DNA of 64,000 nucleotides from CAVVUC01 sp963751395 (GCA_963751395.1 CAVVUC010000001.1:1426001-1490000); one strand, 5' to 3'; shown: positions 44,311-55,688, counted from the stretch's first letter. Notes: generated by a model from the sequence alone, not told the origin. A program made the numbers and translations.

Positions 44311-46817
44311 GGCTTTTGCGTTCTGCCGCTTTTGGCGCGGCGTTGATGGTTTGCGTCGATCCGCTGATTGCGCAGGAAGTGCGCAGGGCCATCCCTGTCG
44401 AGCCTCCCACGGCACGGGCGGTTCCGTTCGAACCTTTTGAACAACCGGCGGCGGTGGCCACGCCGACCCCAACGCCAAGGCCAACACCGCGTCCGACGCC
44501 AACACCCGAGCCACAGACGATTCCGAGAGCCCTGCCCGTCGAGCCGCCTCCGCCATCGCCGACGCCCACGCCAAGGATGAGCATGCAGAGGGCCGATCAA
44601 GTGCTGCTCGATTTCGCGAACAGTTTGTACTCGCGCAAACTTTACGACATGGCCGCGCCGGAATACGAACGCTACCTCGGCACTTACCTGAACACTCCCG
44701 ACCGGGAAATGGCGCTCTTCCGGCTCGGCGAGTCCTACCGCTCGATGGGAAACCTGAATGCCGCGAAAGAATCCTACAGCACGCTGCTATCGAGCTTCAC
44801 GAGTGGCGAGTTCGTCGGGCCGGCGTCTTACCGGCTCGCCGATCTTTATTTTCAGGAGAAGAACTTCGACGTCGCGCTGCCTCTTTTCCGACGAGCCTCC
44901 GTCCGCGTGAAAGATCCGGCTGTCGTGTTGTCGGCGAAATTTTACACGGCGCGGTGCCTCGAGTTCCTCCGCAACAACATCGAGGCGCGATTGATCTACG
45001 AGCAGATCGTGGCGATGAAAGAAGCCACGCCGTATCGCGACGCGAGCCGATACTCGCTTGCGCAGATTTTTTCCAAAACGAACCGGAAAACCGAGGCGCT
45101 ACAGCAGTTCAAGGCGATCGCGAACGAAACGTCGAACGCCCAGTTGAAAGCCGAAGCTGCGGTGAAGGCGGGTCTTCTCGAAATCGATCTCGGCAAGAAC
45201 GACATGGCGGCAGCGGATTTGAACGCGGCATTGCAGTTGCCGGAGATCGGGCCGTGGCGTCAGGTGGCGGCGGTCGGGTTGCTCCGCGTTCTTTACGAGG
45301 GCGGAAAATACAAGGAACTGCTCGAAACGTATGAAGCGTCGCCTCTGAATTTCTCCGCGGAAATCAAGCCGGAGGTCATGTTGCTCGCCGCGAATTCGAA
45401 CCGGCAACTGGGGCAGGTGGATGAAGCGAGAAAACTCTACGAGCAGGTCATGCGCGAGAACCCCGGCACGTCGTACGCGCGGGAGGCCGCCTACGAGCGG
45501 CTCGTGAGCCTTTACACCCAGGACGATCCAAGTCTGATCAAGGAGGCGGACACTTACCTCACCGACGACGCCAACGCGGAGAAGCGCGACCAGGTCATCC
45601 TGATGAAGGCCGAGTCGCTCTACAAAAAACAGGACTACGCGGGCGCGGCTCCGATTTACGCGAGCCTCGATCGCGCGAGGCTGCCCCGGCAGTTCAAAGC
45701 CAATGCGCTGTTCAAGCTCGGCTGGTGCAGCATGCAAACGCAGGACACGGAACAGGCGATCAAGGCGTTCACCGATTTCATCGAGACCTATCCGAACGAC
45801 AAACTCGTTCCGACTGCGCTCGCCCAGCGGGCGGTCGCTTATCAGCAACTGAAAAAATTCCCGGCTGCCATCAAGGACTTCAACGAACTGATCACCAGAT
45901 TTCCGAAAGCCAGGGAGCGCTCGTTTGCCTTGCAGCAGAAGGCGCTCACGCTCGGGCAGCAACAGGACAACGCGGGCATGGCCGCGGCATTTCAACAACT
46001 GCTCAAGGAAGACCCGAAGTCGCCCGCCGGCGCGCAGGCGAATTACTGGATCGGCTGGTGCGCATTCGAAGCGAAGGATTACAAAAAGGCCGTCGCCCCG
46101 CTCGAAGCCGCGCGCGAGCTGGACAAGGAGCAGTTTTTCGAGCGGGCCACTCTTCGCATCATGCTCGCGCATTACTACCTTGAAGAACGCGATCCGCTTG
46201 CGAAGGAGGTCGATCTTTACACCGAAGGCGGTGGCAGGGGCAAAGTTCCTGTCGAAGTGCTGCGCTGGCTGGGCACGCAGTATCTGAACGAAAAGAACGA
46301 CGAATCCGCCGAGAAATACCTCTCAGCCGTGATTGCGCGGGAAGGCGAATCCACCAACGACGACTGGCTCAATCTCGGCCGCAGCCAGTTGCACGGAAAC
46401 AAATTCGCCGAAGCCCAGAAATCGCTGCAGACATATCTCGATGCAGTCAAACAGCCGTTCGCGCGAGCGACCGGGTTGCTTGCCATGGGCTACGCCCAGC
46501 TTGGACTCAAGCAATTCGACCTTGCCCGCAAAGCCGCCGACGAAGCCTGCTCCCTCCAGCCTGAAGGCCGCCTCAACGCCGAGGGGCGCACGCTCTCGGG
46601 CGACATCGCCATGGCCGGTGGCGATTACGAAAAAGCCGCCAAGCTTTTCCTCAGTGTTTCCGTCGTGTTCGACGATCCGGCGATCACGCCGCAAGCAATG
46701 GAGAAAGCCTGTGAGGCTTACAAAAAGGCAGGTAACGAAACCGACGCCGCAAAGATTCTCAACAAGCTCCAGTCGAAGTATCCGGAGTACCAGTTAAAGT
46801 CCGCGAGGGTGCCGTAG
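44307..46817 (+). CDS. Periplasmic tetratricopeptide-repeat protein of the ExbBD operon
   Basis: 836 residues. ATG 44307 overlaps the exbD stop and opens into a signal peptide (AFGAALMVCVDPLIAQ); a longer open frame upstream is a shadow of exbD. A Pro/Thr-rich linker (about 45-85, TPTPTPRPTPRPTPTPEP) is followed by many TPR units, for example MALFRLGESYRSMGNLNAAKES, KANALFKLGWCSMQTQDTEQ and ATGLLAMGYAQLGLKQFDL. Its place after exbBD recalls CpoB/YbgF in Tol-Pal operons, although it is far longer. I infer a periplasmic scaffold working with the ExbBD motor. Confidence 0.82.
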   Translation: MRLLRSAAFGAALMVCVDPLIAQEVRRAIPVEPPTARAVPFEPFEQPAAVATPTPTPRPTPRPTPTPEPQTIPRALPVEPPPPSPTPTPRMSMQRADQVLLDFANSLYSRKLYDMAAPEYERYLGTYLNTPDREMALFRLGESYRSMGNLNAAKESYSTLLSSFTSGEFVGPASYRLADLYFQEKNFDVALPLFRRASVRVKDPAVVLSAKFYTARCLEFLRNNIEARLIYEQIVAMKEATPYRDASRYSLAQIFSKTNRKTEALQQFKAIANETSNAQLKAEAAVKAGLLEIDLGKNDMAAADLNAALQLPEIGPWRQVAAVGLLRVLYEGGKYKELLETYEASPLNFSAEIKPEVMLLAANSNRQLGQVDEARKLYEQVMRENPGTSYAREAAYERLVSLYTQDDPSLIKEADTYLTDDANAEKRDQVILMKAESLYKKQDYAGAAPIYASLDRARLPRQFKANALFKLGWCSMQTQDTEQAIKAFTDFIETYPNDKLVPTALAQRAVAYQQLKKFPAAIKDFNELITRFPKARERSFALQQKALTLGQQQDNAGMAAAFQQLLKEDPKSPAGAQANYWIGWCAFEAKDYKKAVAPLEAARELDKEQFFERATLRIMLAHYYLEERDPLAKEVDLYTEGGGRGKVPVEVLRWLGTQYLNEKNDESAEKYLSAVIAREGESTNDDWLNLGRSQLHGNKFAEAQKSLQTYLDAVKQPFARATGLLAMGYAQLGLKQFDLARKAADEACSLQPEGRLNAEGRTLSGDIAMAGGDYEKAAKLFLSVSVVFDDPAITPQAMEKACEAYKKAGNETDAAKILNKLQSKYPEYQLKSARVP

Positions 46818-46997
46818 TTCCCGAAACCGGGGACGGAGTCGTTCCGCGCGTCCACTGCTGCCCCCAGCACGCGCAGTTGTATTGCGAGCGGAGCGGGAAT
46901 CCCAGCGAAGCGGAGCTTTGCAAGCCGGATCGCCCGACGATGAGCAAGCACCAGCCACTCAGGAAATGTTGCCCAACCTCAATTTTCCAGCAAGGGG

Positions 46998-48323
46998 ATG
47001 GAGCTTGACCGGGCGGCAATGATCCCTTCGATTCGCGGGATGCGACGTTCAGCCCCATGGCTCCACGCGATCCCCTCCCAGTCCTGGTGGGCAAGGATCG
47101 GTGTATTCCTCTTTGGCGGAATCTTCCTGCTCGGCGGATCGCTGTGTTTCTATGAGATGACTTTGAAACCGGCATCTCTCTGGTTTCAAGCCCGTGGTTG
47201 GGAACTGGCCACGGCAACCATCGAAAGCAGCCGTCTGAACGCTGGCACGGGCAACAAGGGAGCGAGAGTGTATGCCATCGACGTGCAGTATTCGTGGAAT
47301 TGGCAGGGCCGCTCTTTTCACGGGAATCGCCATGGATTTCACGACGGCAAGACGAACATCGGCGTGGAGCGGATGCGCGCCGAAGTCGCCCGCCTTGCCC
47401 CGGGAACGACGGTGCAATGCTGGGTCAATCCCTCAAATCCGACCGAAGCGGTGCTCATCCGGTCGCTGCCCGGCGCTTCGGTGATCGGTGTGTTTTTTTC
47501 GCTGCCCTTTCTGACCGTTGGCGTGCTGGGCGTCGGATGGAGTCTCTTCGGTCCAGGTCTGATCCAGTGTTCGCGCCGTCGCAAACTGGATGAACTCCGC
47601 CGGATGCGGGATTGCGGCCTGCTCGCCTGGCCTTGGAAGACCGGGCCGGAGGAGGCATTGGATTCAGAGGAGTTCCGGCTGATCTTCGCCCGCCCCGAAA
47701 GACTGGCCATCGCCGTCGCGGTCACTGCGCTCAACTTTTTCTGGAACGGCATTGTCGCCGTGTTCGTGCTCATTGCGATCGTCGAAGCCACCAGCGGCTG
47801 GGGCTGGGGCTCGCTGGGCTTGTCCCTTTTCCTGATTCCCTTTGTCTGCATCGGTGCCGGCATGGCGTGGTTTGCGGTTGTCACCTGGAGAAACGCCCTG
47901 CGCCCGGATTGGATTGCCGTCATCCATCCGCTGCCCGATCACCAGCCGGTCCGATGCCTTCTCTCCTTCGCCACGAGGCCGTCCGGTCGGGTCGTCCCGT
48001 GGAATTTTCAACGACTCCGTTTCGTGGCAATGGCGGGGCCTTGGGATTCTCAGAATAACCGTCCGGCACGTTCACCGGTTAGTTTTCTGTTCAATTCCCG
48101 CCGCCGTCCCCGCGTGGCATCGCCGGGAGAAATGGTGAAGAAAGAACACGAACTGACGTCGATGGAAGTGCCTGTTCCGACTCCCGGCACGCCGATCAAC
48201 TTGGACGTTCCCGCCATGCCGGATGTTCAGAGCGCTTCCGGGAGGAAATGGGGAAGCTGGTGGGCATTGGAAATCGAGCACAGCGATGGACGCCTGGAAA
48301 ACTACGAGATTTCCATCTCTTGA
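46998..48323 (+). CDS. DUF3592 membrane protein
   Basis: 441 residues. Membrane helices near 31-52 (ARIGVFLFGGIFLLGGSLCFY), about 158-182 and two around 240-300. The loop after the first helix is a DUF3592 domain: ATATIESSRLNAG, YAIDVQYSWNWQGRSFHG, then APGTTVQCWVNPSNPTEAVL. The cytoplasmic end is unremarkable. The function of DUF3592 is unknown. The gene lies 180 bp after the TPR gene and is probably a separate unit; that gap shows no feature. Starts at 47019 or 47040 are also possible. Confidence 0.75.
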   Translation: MELDRAAMIPSIRGMRRSAPWLHAIPSQSWWARIGVFLFGGIFLLGGSLCFYEMTLKPASLWFQARGWELATATIESSRLNAGTGNKGARVYAIDVQYSWNWQGRSFHGNRHGFHDGKTNIGVERMRAEVARLAPGTTVQCWVNPSNPTEAVLIRSLPGASVIGVFFSLPFLTVGVLGVGWSLFGPGLIQCSRRRKLDELRRMRDCGLLAWPWKTGPEEALDSEEFRLIFARPERLAIAVAVTALNFFWNGIVAVFVLIAIVEATSGWGWGSLGLSLFLIPFVCIGAGMAWFAVVTWRNALRPDWIAVIHPLPDHQPVRCLLSFATRPSGRVVPWNFQRLRFVAMAGPWDSQNNRPARSPVSFLFNSRRRPRVASPGEMVKKEHELTSMEVPVPTPGTPINLDVPAMPDVQSASGRKWGSWWALEIEHSDGRLENYEISIS

Positions 48324-48354
48324 GCCGGTGAAGTGTGGAGCGAAGGCGTTCCCG

Positions 48355-49722
<1,368 letters not shown>

Positions 49723-49732
49723 TAGGGGCGGG

Positions 49733-49800
49733 TGATGGTTGAGGGTTGATTGTTGATGGAAGCCGACGTCGATCAACCATCGACCATCAACGATCGACCT
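49733..49800. repeat. Heptanucleotide arrays in inverted arrangement
   Basis: Four units TGATGGT, TGAGGGT, TGATTGT, TGATGGA (49733-49760), then a complementary set around 49771-49799 (on the minus strand GGTTGA, TGGTCGA, TCGTTGA). They fill the spacer between accB and accC and could pair as a hairpin. Confidence 0.65.
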
Positions 49801-50247
49801 ATTTCAGCTTGAAGAGCGGCTGGCCGAACTGCACTGGCTTGCCGTTTTCGGCCACGATTTCGGTGATGACGCCGCTGATCTCGGCCTTGATTTCGTTCAT
49901 CACCTTCATGGCTTCGATGATGCAGACGACGGTCTCGGGAGTCACTTCGCTGTCCGACTTCAACGTAAGGCGGAGACTCGGGCGATGGCGGCGCGATAGA
50001 ACGTGCCGACCATCGGGGAAACGATTTCTTTTTGTGCCTTGCGGCGGCGCTTCGGGGACGGCGGCTGGCGTCGGTGCCGGACGCGGCTGGAGCGATGGCC
50101 GCTGGCGCAGCCAGAGGTTGAGACGACTGGTTGGAAATCCGTTCCCTTCTTAAGCGTGATCTTGAAGCCTTCCTTCTCCATTTTGAAAACGGAGAGGTCG
50201 TTTTTCCTCATCAGGGCGATAAGTTCTTTGATTTCTTTTAGTTCCAA
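49799..50247 (-). pseudogene. accB: Biotin carboxyl carrier protein AccB, frameshifted
   Basis: The N-terminus is clear from ATG 50247 (MELKEIKELIALMRKNDLSV, FKMEKEGFKITLKKG). An Ala/Pro linker follows, then EIVSPMVGTFYRAPSPESPPY, and finally the biotinyl domain ETVVCIIEAMKVMNEIKAEISG with the target lysine in EAMKVM, ending GQPLFKLK at TAG 49799. These blocks lie in different frames. Changes near 49990 and 49955 are needed to join SPMVGTFYRA to the biotinyl motif, and one or more probably lie in the linker near 50040-50090. As in the adjacent accC, the indels may be sequence errors. AccB carries the biotin carboxylated by AccC. Confidence 0.82.
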
Positions 50248-50428
50248 ATGGGCCTCCTTTGGTGAAAGTCACGCGCATGCTAGGAACGCTTCCGCGAATA
50301 CGCAAGGATGTTGTTTCGCATCGGGCCGAATGAACAAACCCCGTTCTCGAATCCATGCGTTCGACCCGCCGGGGATGTTTGGACTTCCGCGTTGCAGCAA
50401 AGTCGGTTAGTTGAAGGGCATGTCGAAA

Positions 50429-52108
50429 ATGCTCGGGCTGATCGTTGGAGCGGTCGTGCTGATGTTCTTCGGGTGCTTTCTTGCGTGGCCCATCTGGCAG
50501 GCTTTGCGCGGGGCTTTCGTCGATGCGGATGGCGGTTTCAGCGGGGCATTTGTCGCAGAGGTGTTTCGCAATCGGATTTACATCGAGGGTCTGCGGAATG
50601 CGTTTCTTGTCGCGGTGGTCAGCACGGCGGTGACGCTCGCCCTGGCTCTGCCGCTCGCGTTCGTTTCGGATCGGTTTTCGTTTCCGGGAAAAAAGCTGCT
50701 CTCCTCGATCATCCTCGTGCCGATGATTCTGCCGCCTTTCGTCGGCGCGATCGGGATCAAGCAGATGCTGGGACAAATGGGAATGCTGAATGCGTTGTTG
50801 CAAGACCTCGGCGTTTTGAGTGAACCGATCGACTGGCTGGGGCGCGGCCGCTTCTGGGGCGTGGTGCTTTTGAACGCATTGCATCTCTACCCGATTCTCT
50901 ACCTGAATGTCGTCGCCTCGCTGGCGAACGTCGATCCGGCAATGGAGGAGGCCGCGGAAAACCTGGGCTGCACCGGCTGGCGGAAGTTTCGCCGGATCAC
51001 GCTGCCGCTCATCATGCCGGGACTTTTTGCGGGCGGCACGATCGTGTTCATCTGGGCGTTCACGGAGCTGGGCGTGCCGCTGATGTTCGACTACACGCGC
51101 ATTACTCCCGTGCAGATTTTCTTCGGGATCAAAGAAATCGCAGGGAATCCGTTTCCCTACGCGCTGGTGGTGGTGACGCTTGTGAGCACGGTGCTGCTCT
51201 ATCTTGCGGGCAAGCTTTCATTCGGGCGCTCGAACTATGCGATGATGGCGAAGGCCACGCACGCGGGCGGCGCACGAACAGCAGCCGGCTGGCAGGGAAT
51301 CCTTTTCACAGCGGGTTTCGCCGCTGTCACATTGGTTGCGCTGATGCCGCACATCGGCGTGATCCTGGTCTCGCTTTCCGGCGACTGGTATGGATCGGTC
51401 TTGCCCGGCAGTTGGACGCTTTCGCACTATCAAGCGGCGCTCGGACACGGCCTGACCGTTCCCTCGATCGTCAACAGCCTGAAATACGCAAGCCTCTCGA
51501 CGGCGTTCGACCTGGTCATCGGCGTGGCAATCGCCTACGTCATCGTCCGCACGGATTTGCCGGGCCGGCATCTGCTGGACGCGCTGGCGATGCTGCCGCT
51601 TGCGGTCCCCGGACTCGTGCTCGCGTTCGGCTACATCGCCATGACGCAGGAGGGAAAGGTGTTTGCTTTTCTGAATCCGACGCGAAATCCCCTGCCTCTG
51701 CTCGTGATTGCTTATGCGGTGCGGCGGATGCCTTATGTCGTCCGGTCAGCCGCCGCGGGCTTGCAACAGACCAGTGTGACCCTTGAGGAAGCGGCGCAGA
51801 ATCTCGGCGCATCGCCCTTGCGTTCGATGCTGAAGATCACCCTGCCGCTGATCACCGCGAACTTGCTGGCCGGCGGCCTGCTCGCATTTTCATTCGCGAT
51901 GCTGGAAGTTTCCGACTCGCTCATTCTCGCGCAGAAAAGCGTGGATTTCCCGATCACGAAAGCGATCTACGAGCTGTTTCAGCTTCTCGGCGAAGGCCGT
52001 TACATCGCGTCCGCCCTTGGCGTGTGGGCAATGGCTTTTCTCGGGATCACTATCTTTGCGACGAGCAAGATCCTGGGCAAAAAACTCGGCGCGCTCTTCC
52101 GGGTCTGA
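50429..52108 (+). CDS. ABC transporter permease with two fused membrane domains (FbpB-like)
   Basis: About 559 residues. ATG 50429 is preceded by GAAGGG at a suitable distance; ATG 50420 and TTG 50411 are alternatives. It has two copies of the binding-protein-dependent transport fold, each ending in an EAA loop: AMEEAAENLGCTGWRKFRRITLPLIMPGL and TLEEAAQNLGASPLRSMLKITLPLITANL. About twelve helices are expected. Fused permeases of this form serve Fe(III), thiamine or phosphonate-type importers. The ATPase and binding protein are not in this window, so the substrate cannot be assigned. It is divergent from accB across a 180-bp spacer. Confidence 0.85.
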   Translation: MLGLIVGAVVLMFFGCFLAWPIWQALRGAFVDADGGFSGAFVAEVFRNRIYIEGLRNAFLVAVVSTAVTLALALPLAFVSDRFSFPGKKLLSSIILVPMILPPFVGAIGIKQMLGQMGMLNALLQDLGVLSEPIDWLGRGRFWGVVLLNALHLYPILYLNVVASLANVDPAMEEAAENLGCTGWRKFRRITLPLIMPGLFAGGTIVFIWAFTELGVPLMFDYTRITPVQIFFGIKEIAGNPFPYALVVVTLVSTVLLYLAGKLSFGRSNYAMMAKATHAGGARTAAGWQGILFTAGFAAVTLVALMPHIGVILVSLSGDWYGSVLPGSWTLSHYQAALGHGLTVPSIVNSLKYASLSTAFDLVIGVAIAYVIVRTDLPGRHLLDALAMLPLAVPGLVLAFGYIAMTQEGKVFAFLNPTRNPLPLLVIAYAVRRMPYVVRSAAAGLQQTSVTLEEAAQNLGASPLRSMLKITLPLITANLLAGGLLAFSFAMLEVSDSLILAQKSVDFPITKAIYELFQLLGEGRYIASALGVWAMAFLGITIFATSKILGKKLGALFRV

Positions 52109-52141
52109 TCCGCCAATCCCGGCCCCGGCGCGACTAACTCC

Positions 52142-52702
52142 TCAATTCGATTGGTAATGCACGCTCACGGTGCGATAGACCTCCGTGGCATTCTCCGCGC
52201 TGTAATAGATCAGCTTGATGGAAGTGTTGTTCTGATTCCACTTATAGCCCACGATGGTTTGAGTCACGCTGCCTTCGGGTTGTTTCGTGCGCGCGATAAG
52301 CTGGCCGACGCCATATTTCTGCTCGATGCGCCGGCGCACCTGCGACATGAAGTCGTCGTATTTGAAGGTGTCCCAGTCGGGACTTTGATACTGTAGTTCC
52401 ACTTCGACGAGCTGGCCGGACCTGAAATAAAAAACCGTCCTGCGCAGGCCGGACTGAATAAGTCCCTCCACCGTCCAGGCCTCGCGGGACTCGACATTGT
52501 GCCTGTCCACGATCTGGGCCTTCGCGCCTTTGAGCAGTTTCTCGAGACGCTCCGAGGATTCGCCCCACTGCAATCCAAAGGGCGGCTTGATCTCCTCGGC
52601 GGATCCATTGCCCGGCAGAAAAACCAGCAGCGCCAGCGCCCAGCCCAGTGACAGATGCCGCGGCAAGAATTCTCGGATGAACACGATTGGAAGCCTGCCC
52701 AT
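52142..52702 (-). CDS. Small exported protein of unknown function
   Basis: 186 residues with a signal peptide (LSLGWALALLVFLPGNGSA). The mature part begins KPPFGLQWGESSERLEKLLKGAKAQIV, the pattern of small periplasmic proteins in which a FGLxWG-type start precedes a mixed alpha/beta domain. It contains FYFRSGQLVEVELQYQSPDWD and a C-terminal beta region (IKLIYYSAENATEVYRTVSV). I do not recognise the family. It is convergent with the ABC permease and lies 49 bp downstream of no identifiable partner; the M50 gene on the same strand ends beyond it. Confidence 0.6.
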   Translation of the reverse strand: MGRLPIVFIREFLPRHLSLGWALALLVFLPGNGSAEEIKPPFGLQWGESSERLEKLLKGAKAQIVDRHNVESREAWTVEGLIQSGLRRTVFYFRSGQLVEVELQYQSPDWDTFKYDDFMSQVRRRIEQKYGVGQLIARTKQPEGSVTQTIVGYKWNQNNTSIKLIYYSAENATEVYRTVSVHYQSN

Positions 52703-52751
52703 GTAAGGACTTCACGTAAAACTATTTCGCTGCCAGCGTCAAACTTGCGCT

Positions 52752-54935
52752 TCAGCGATAATCGAGACTGACCAGATCGAGCAGGGATTGCAGGACGAGC
52801 TTGCCGTAAAGCTGACGGCCCGCGTAGATCTTCGCCCTGCCCGTCATGCCCTGTCGGAGGAAGCCCTCGCGATTATCGACGCGGATCTGCGCCTGGTAGG
52901 TGCGCTCCAGCGGGATTTCCCTGCCTTCGCGATCCGTGGCCACTGCCACGTCGCCCTGCCGGCGCGATGAAAATGCAGGGGGCATGTCCTTGCCGACAAA
53001 GGTGAGGGGATCGCTGGCGATCTCGCCGGTGAGTGTCTTTCCCGGATAGGCGGCGGTTTTCAAAACCACGCGCTGACCTTTCTTCACATAGCGAACTTGT
53101 TGCTCGGAGAGCGGAACCTTGATGAGCATCGAGTCGAGCGGCGCGATGGCGCAGAAAAGCTCACCCGATTTAAGTAGCCTGCCGATGCTGTGCTGAAGGT
53201 CGCGTGTCAGCACGGTGCCGTTGGTGTTTGCGCGCAGGACGAGGTGATCGAGATTGCGCTGAGCCTCGGCAAGCGCGCTTTGATATTGCGCGCGGGTCGC
53301 CTCGGCCTGACGCGATTCCTCCGGCTTTTCGAGTCCCATCGCGCGCTGCACCAAGGCGTCGGCGATGCGCAGGCGCTCCTGTGCCGCATGAAGATTCTGA
53401 GTCACCTCCCGGTTGATGAGTTTCGCCAACGGCGCCCCTGCCTGGACGCGGTCGCCCTCCTTCACATACACCTCTCCGACAAACCCGCTGATTTCCGGCC
53501 GCACCGCTTCGGGTTGCGCAAGTTCGACGGCACCGGCGCGTTTGATTTTCACCTGTCGCGGCAGGCAGCACAGCACGGCGAAAATGGCTAGAGCGGCGCC
53601 TCCAATGAGAGCAAGCCTTCTGATCCGGCCATGAGGCTGTAGATCTTTGCGGGTGAGTTGGAGTCCTTTGAAGAAACTGTAAATCGGCACGACAACCCAA
53701 GCTAGCAGAGCCGTGACAGAAAACCAGGTGGCCAGTTTTTCCAACCCGAACGGTGCCAGGTGCGGCGCCATGTAGAGGGTGAGTTTGTAGATGACGAAGT
53801 AGCCGTAGAGAAACGAGGCAACGGCATAAGTGTAGAACAACCACAGGCGCTTCCTGGGAAGGGGAAGGCGGGACATGGTCTGATCTTCGGTGTTCCTTCC
53901 GAACAACAGTTGCTTTACTTTATGCCCTACGAAGGCGCGAGACTTGGTCTGCAGGTTGGGCACTTCGAGAAGATCGGTCATGATGTAGTAACCATCGAAC
54001 CGCATGAGCGGGTTGGCGTTGAAGACGATCGTCGAGATGCTTGCGATCACCATTACGTTGTATAACAACTGCTGAAACGGACCCGGTTGCACGACTGCCC
54101 AAAGAAAGGTGGCGGCTGCCGCCAGCACGAGTTCAACGTAGATGCCCGCCGCCGAGATGAGAATGCGATGCCTGCGCTTGGGCATGACCCAACTGTCGCT
54201 GACGTTGACGAAAAAGTAAGGCGTGAACACCAGCATCATCACACCCACCTCATGCACCTCGCCGCCGAAGTGTTTGCATGTCAATCCATGTCCCAGCTCA
54301 TGGATCGACTTGATGAGGATCGTCGTAACCCAGATCAGGACAAGATTGTTGAACGAAAAGAACTGCGACATCAGTACGGAAGTAACGTCCTGGTTCCTGA
54401 TGAAGACAACCACCGCGGCCGCCACGAGCGCGATGGAGATCCAAAGCGTCGTCCTGGTCCAGATCCACCACAGGGGCCGCGCCATCTTTCCGAACAGCTC
54501 GTCGGGATCATAGACCGAGAAGCGGGAAAAGAAGAGGCTGTTCACGGCGTTATAGAGCCAGCCTTTGGACTTCTTCCTGGCTTTGATGGCGTCAAACCGA
54601 TGCTTGAGCCGTGCCCCTTGGACGCTCAGGAATTGCATCAAGGCAAGGTCATTCGCGAACCTAAGGATGCGCTCGTCGATTTCGGCGGCTGTCAGTTCAA
54701 GCTGAACATGGGGCAGTTGCCGGAGATAAGTCTCACGGACTTCGGCGAAGGTCCTCTTGCCGTCAAACAAGGTGGCCAGAAAGTAATCCTCGGCGGTGAC
54801 CCGGAAGTATTGCAGCGAGATCGGATCTTTGACGACGTAATAAGTCCGCGACTCGAACTTCTGCCTGGTAACGACAAGATCCTCGCGCAAACGGGGGATG
54901 ACCGTCTGCTCCTGCCTGGCTGTATCCACAGACAT
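52752..54935 (-). CDS. PqqD-like/site-2-protease-like (M50)/HlyD fusion, export component
   Basis: 727 residues. The N-terminus (1-110) has a PqqD-like winged helix (LQYFRVTAEDYFLATLFDG, then RTFAEVRETYL). The membrane core has an M50 metalloprotease motif HELGH (212-216) in SIHELGHGLTCKHFGGEVHEVG and the second motif NANPLMRFDGYYIMTDL. After further helices the last 240 residues are a HlyD-type adaptor (EISGFVGEVYVKEGDRVQAG, ANTNGTVLTRDLQHSIGRLLKSGELFC). Such M50-HlyD fusions act in peptide or protein export and maturation systems that lack a dedicated peptidase-ABC exporter. It is the third gene in a tight row, 6 bp after the HlyD gene. Confidence 0.85.
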   Translation of the reverse strand: MSVDTARQEQTVIPRLREDLVVTRQKFESRTYYVVKDPISLQYFRVTAEDYFLATLFDGKRTFAEVRETYLRQLPHVQLELTAAEIDERILRFANDLALMQFLSVQGARLKHRFDAIKARKKSKGWLYNAVNSLFFSRFSVYDPDELFGKMARPLWWIWTRTTLWISIALVAAAVVVFIRNQDVTSVLMSQFFSFNNLVLIWVTTILIKSIHELGHGLTCKHFGGEVHEVGVMMLVFTPYFFVNVSDSWVMPKRRHRILISAAGIYVELVLAAAATFLWAVVQPGPFQQLLYNVMVIASISTIVFNANPLMRFDGYYIMTDLLEVPNLQTKSRAFVGHKVKQLLFGRNTEDQTMSRLPLPRKRLWLFYTYAVASFLYGYFVIYKLTLYMAPHLAPFGLEKLATWFSVTALLAWVVVPIYSFFKGLQLTRKDLQPHGRIRRLALIGGAALAIFAVLCCLPRQVKIKRAGAVELAQPEAVRPEISGFVGEVYVKEGDRVQAGAPLAKLINREVTQNLHAAQERLRIADALVQRAMGLEKPEESRQAEATRAQYQSALAEAQRNLDHLVLRANTNGTVLTRDLQHSIGRLLKSGELFCAIAPLDSMLIKVPLSEQQVRYVKKGQRVVLKTAAYPGKTLTGEIASDPLTFVGKDMPPAFSSRRQGDVAVATDREGREIPLERTYQAQIRVDNREGFLRQGMTGRAKIYAGRQLYGKLVLQSLLDLVSLDYR

Positions 54936-54941
54936 GGCGGA

Positions 54942-55682
54942 CTACTTTCCGGCTGACTTCAGACTGCCAAAGTCCGCCTGGCCGCGCATGCCGGCTTTGA
55001 TTTCATGCCCCGGGTTGTCCAGATACAGTTTCACGCGAAACAGACCGCTCGCGGCATCGATCCGGGGATCCACGAAGGCTACAGTTGCGACGTGATTCGT
55101 TGAGTGTTCGGATAGCGTGGTGAATCGAACGGGAACCTTCGCGCCTTCCTTCACGGCGTCCATCAGCTTGGGGTCGAGATAGAATTGAATATAGACCCCG
55201 TCCAGGTTCACGATGTCGAACAGCTTCTCGACACGGTCCACAGCTTCCCCGCTCTCCTTGTATTTCTTGACCACCGTGCCGGACAACGGCGACTTGATTG
55301 TCTTCTCGTTCAACCTGACCAGCGCCAGTTGATGCTGTATCCTGGCAAGGTCGAGTTCCGTCTGCTTTTCCAGTGCGTTCTCCTTGCTGGAAATCTTTTC
55401 CTTGAACAGGGTCTGCGCGTTCTTTGCATCGAACTCGCGCTTCTCGATTTGCTTTTCGTACAGGCTGACCTCGAGCTGCTCCTTGTCATTTGTCAGTTGA
55501 GCCAGCACCTGGCCTTCCTTGACCGTGTCGCCTTCCTTTACGAACACCTCCCTGATGATGTCCTGCATGACAGGCGAACTCACGCTGACCTGCTTGAGCG
55601 GGATTACCATGCCCTGCACTTCCTCGGAGTGAAGCGGCACGGTGTTTATGAGGAGGAGTAGGAAGAAAGCGATGCGGTGCAT
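54942..55682 (-). CDS. HlyD-family periplasmic adaptor protein
   Basis: 246 residues with a signal peptide (IAFFLLLLINTVPLHS). The two half-lipoyl motifs flank a coiled coil: VMQDIIREVFVKEGDTVKEGQVLAQL and IKSPLSGTVVKKYKESGEAV. A beta-barrel follows (VRFTTLSEHSTNHVATVAFV), ending KLYLDNPGHEIKAGMRGQA. It is probably the adaptor bridging the inner-membrane M50/HlyD protein and the GAF-HlyD protein. The spacers to its neighbours are 6 bp each, so the three are one operon. Confidence 0.87.
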   Translation of the reverse strand: MHRIAFFLLLLINTVPLHSEEVQGMVIPLKQVSVSSPVMQDIIREVFVKEGDTVKEGQVLAQLTNDKEQLEVSLYEKQIEKREFDAKNAQTLFKEKISSKENALEKQTELDLARIQHQLALVRLNEKTIKSPLSGTVVKKYKESGEAVDRVEKLFDIVNLDGVYIQFYLDPKLMDAVKEGAKVPVRFTTLSEHSTNHVATVAFVDPRIDAASGLFRVKLYLDNPGHEIKAGMRGQADFGSLKSAGK

Positions 55683-55688
55683 GACGGG

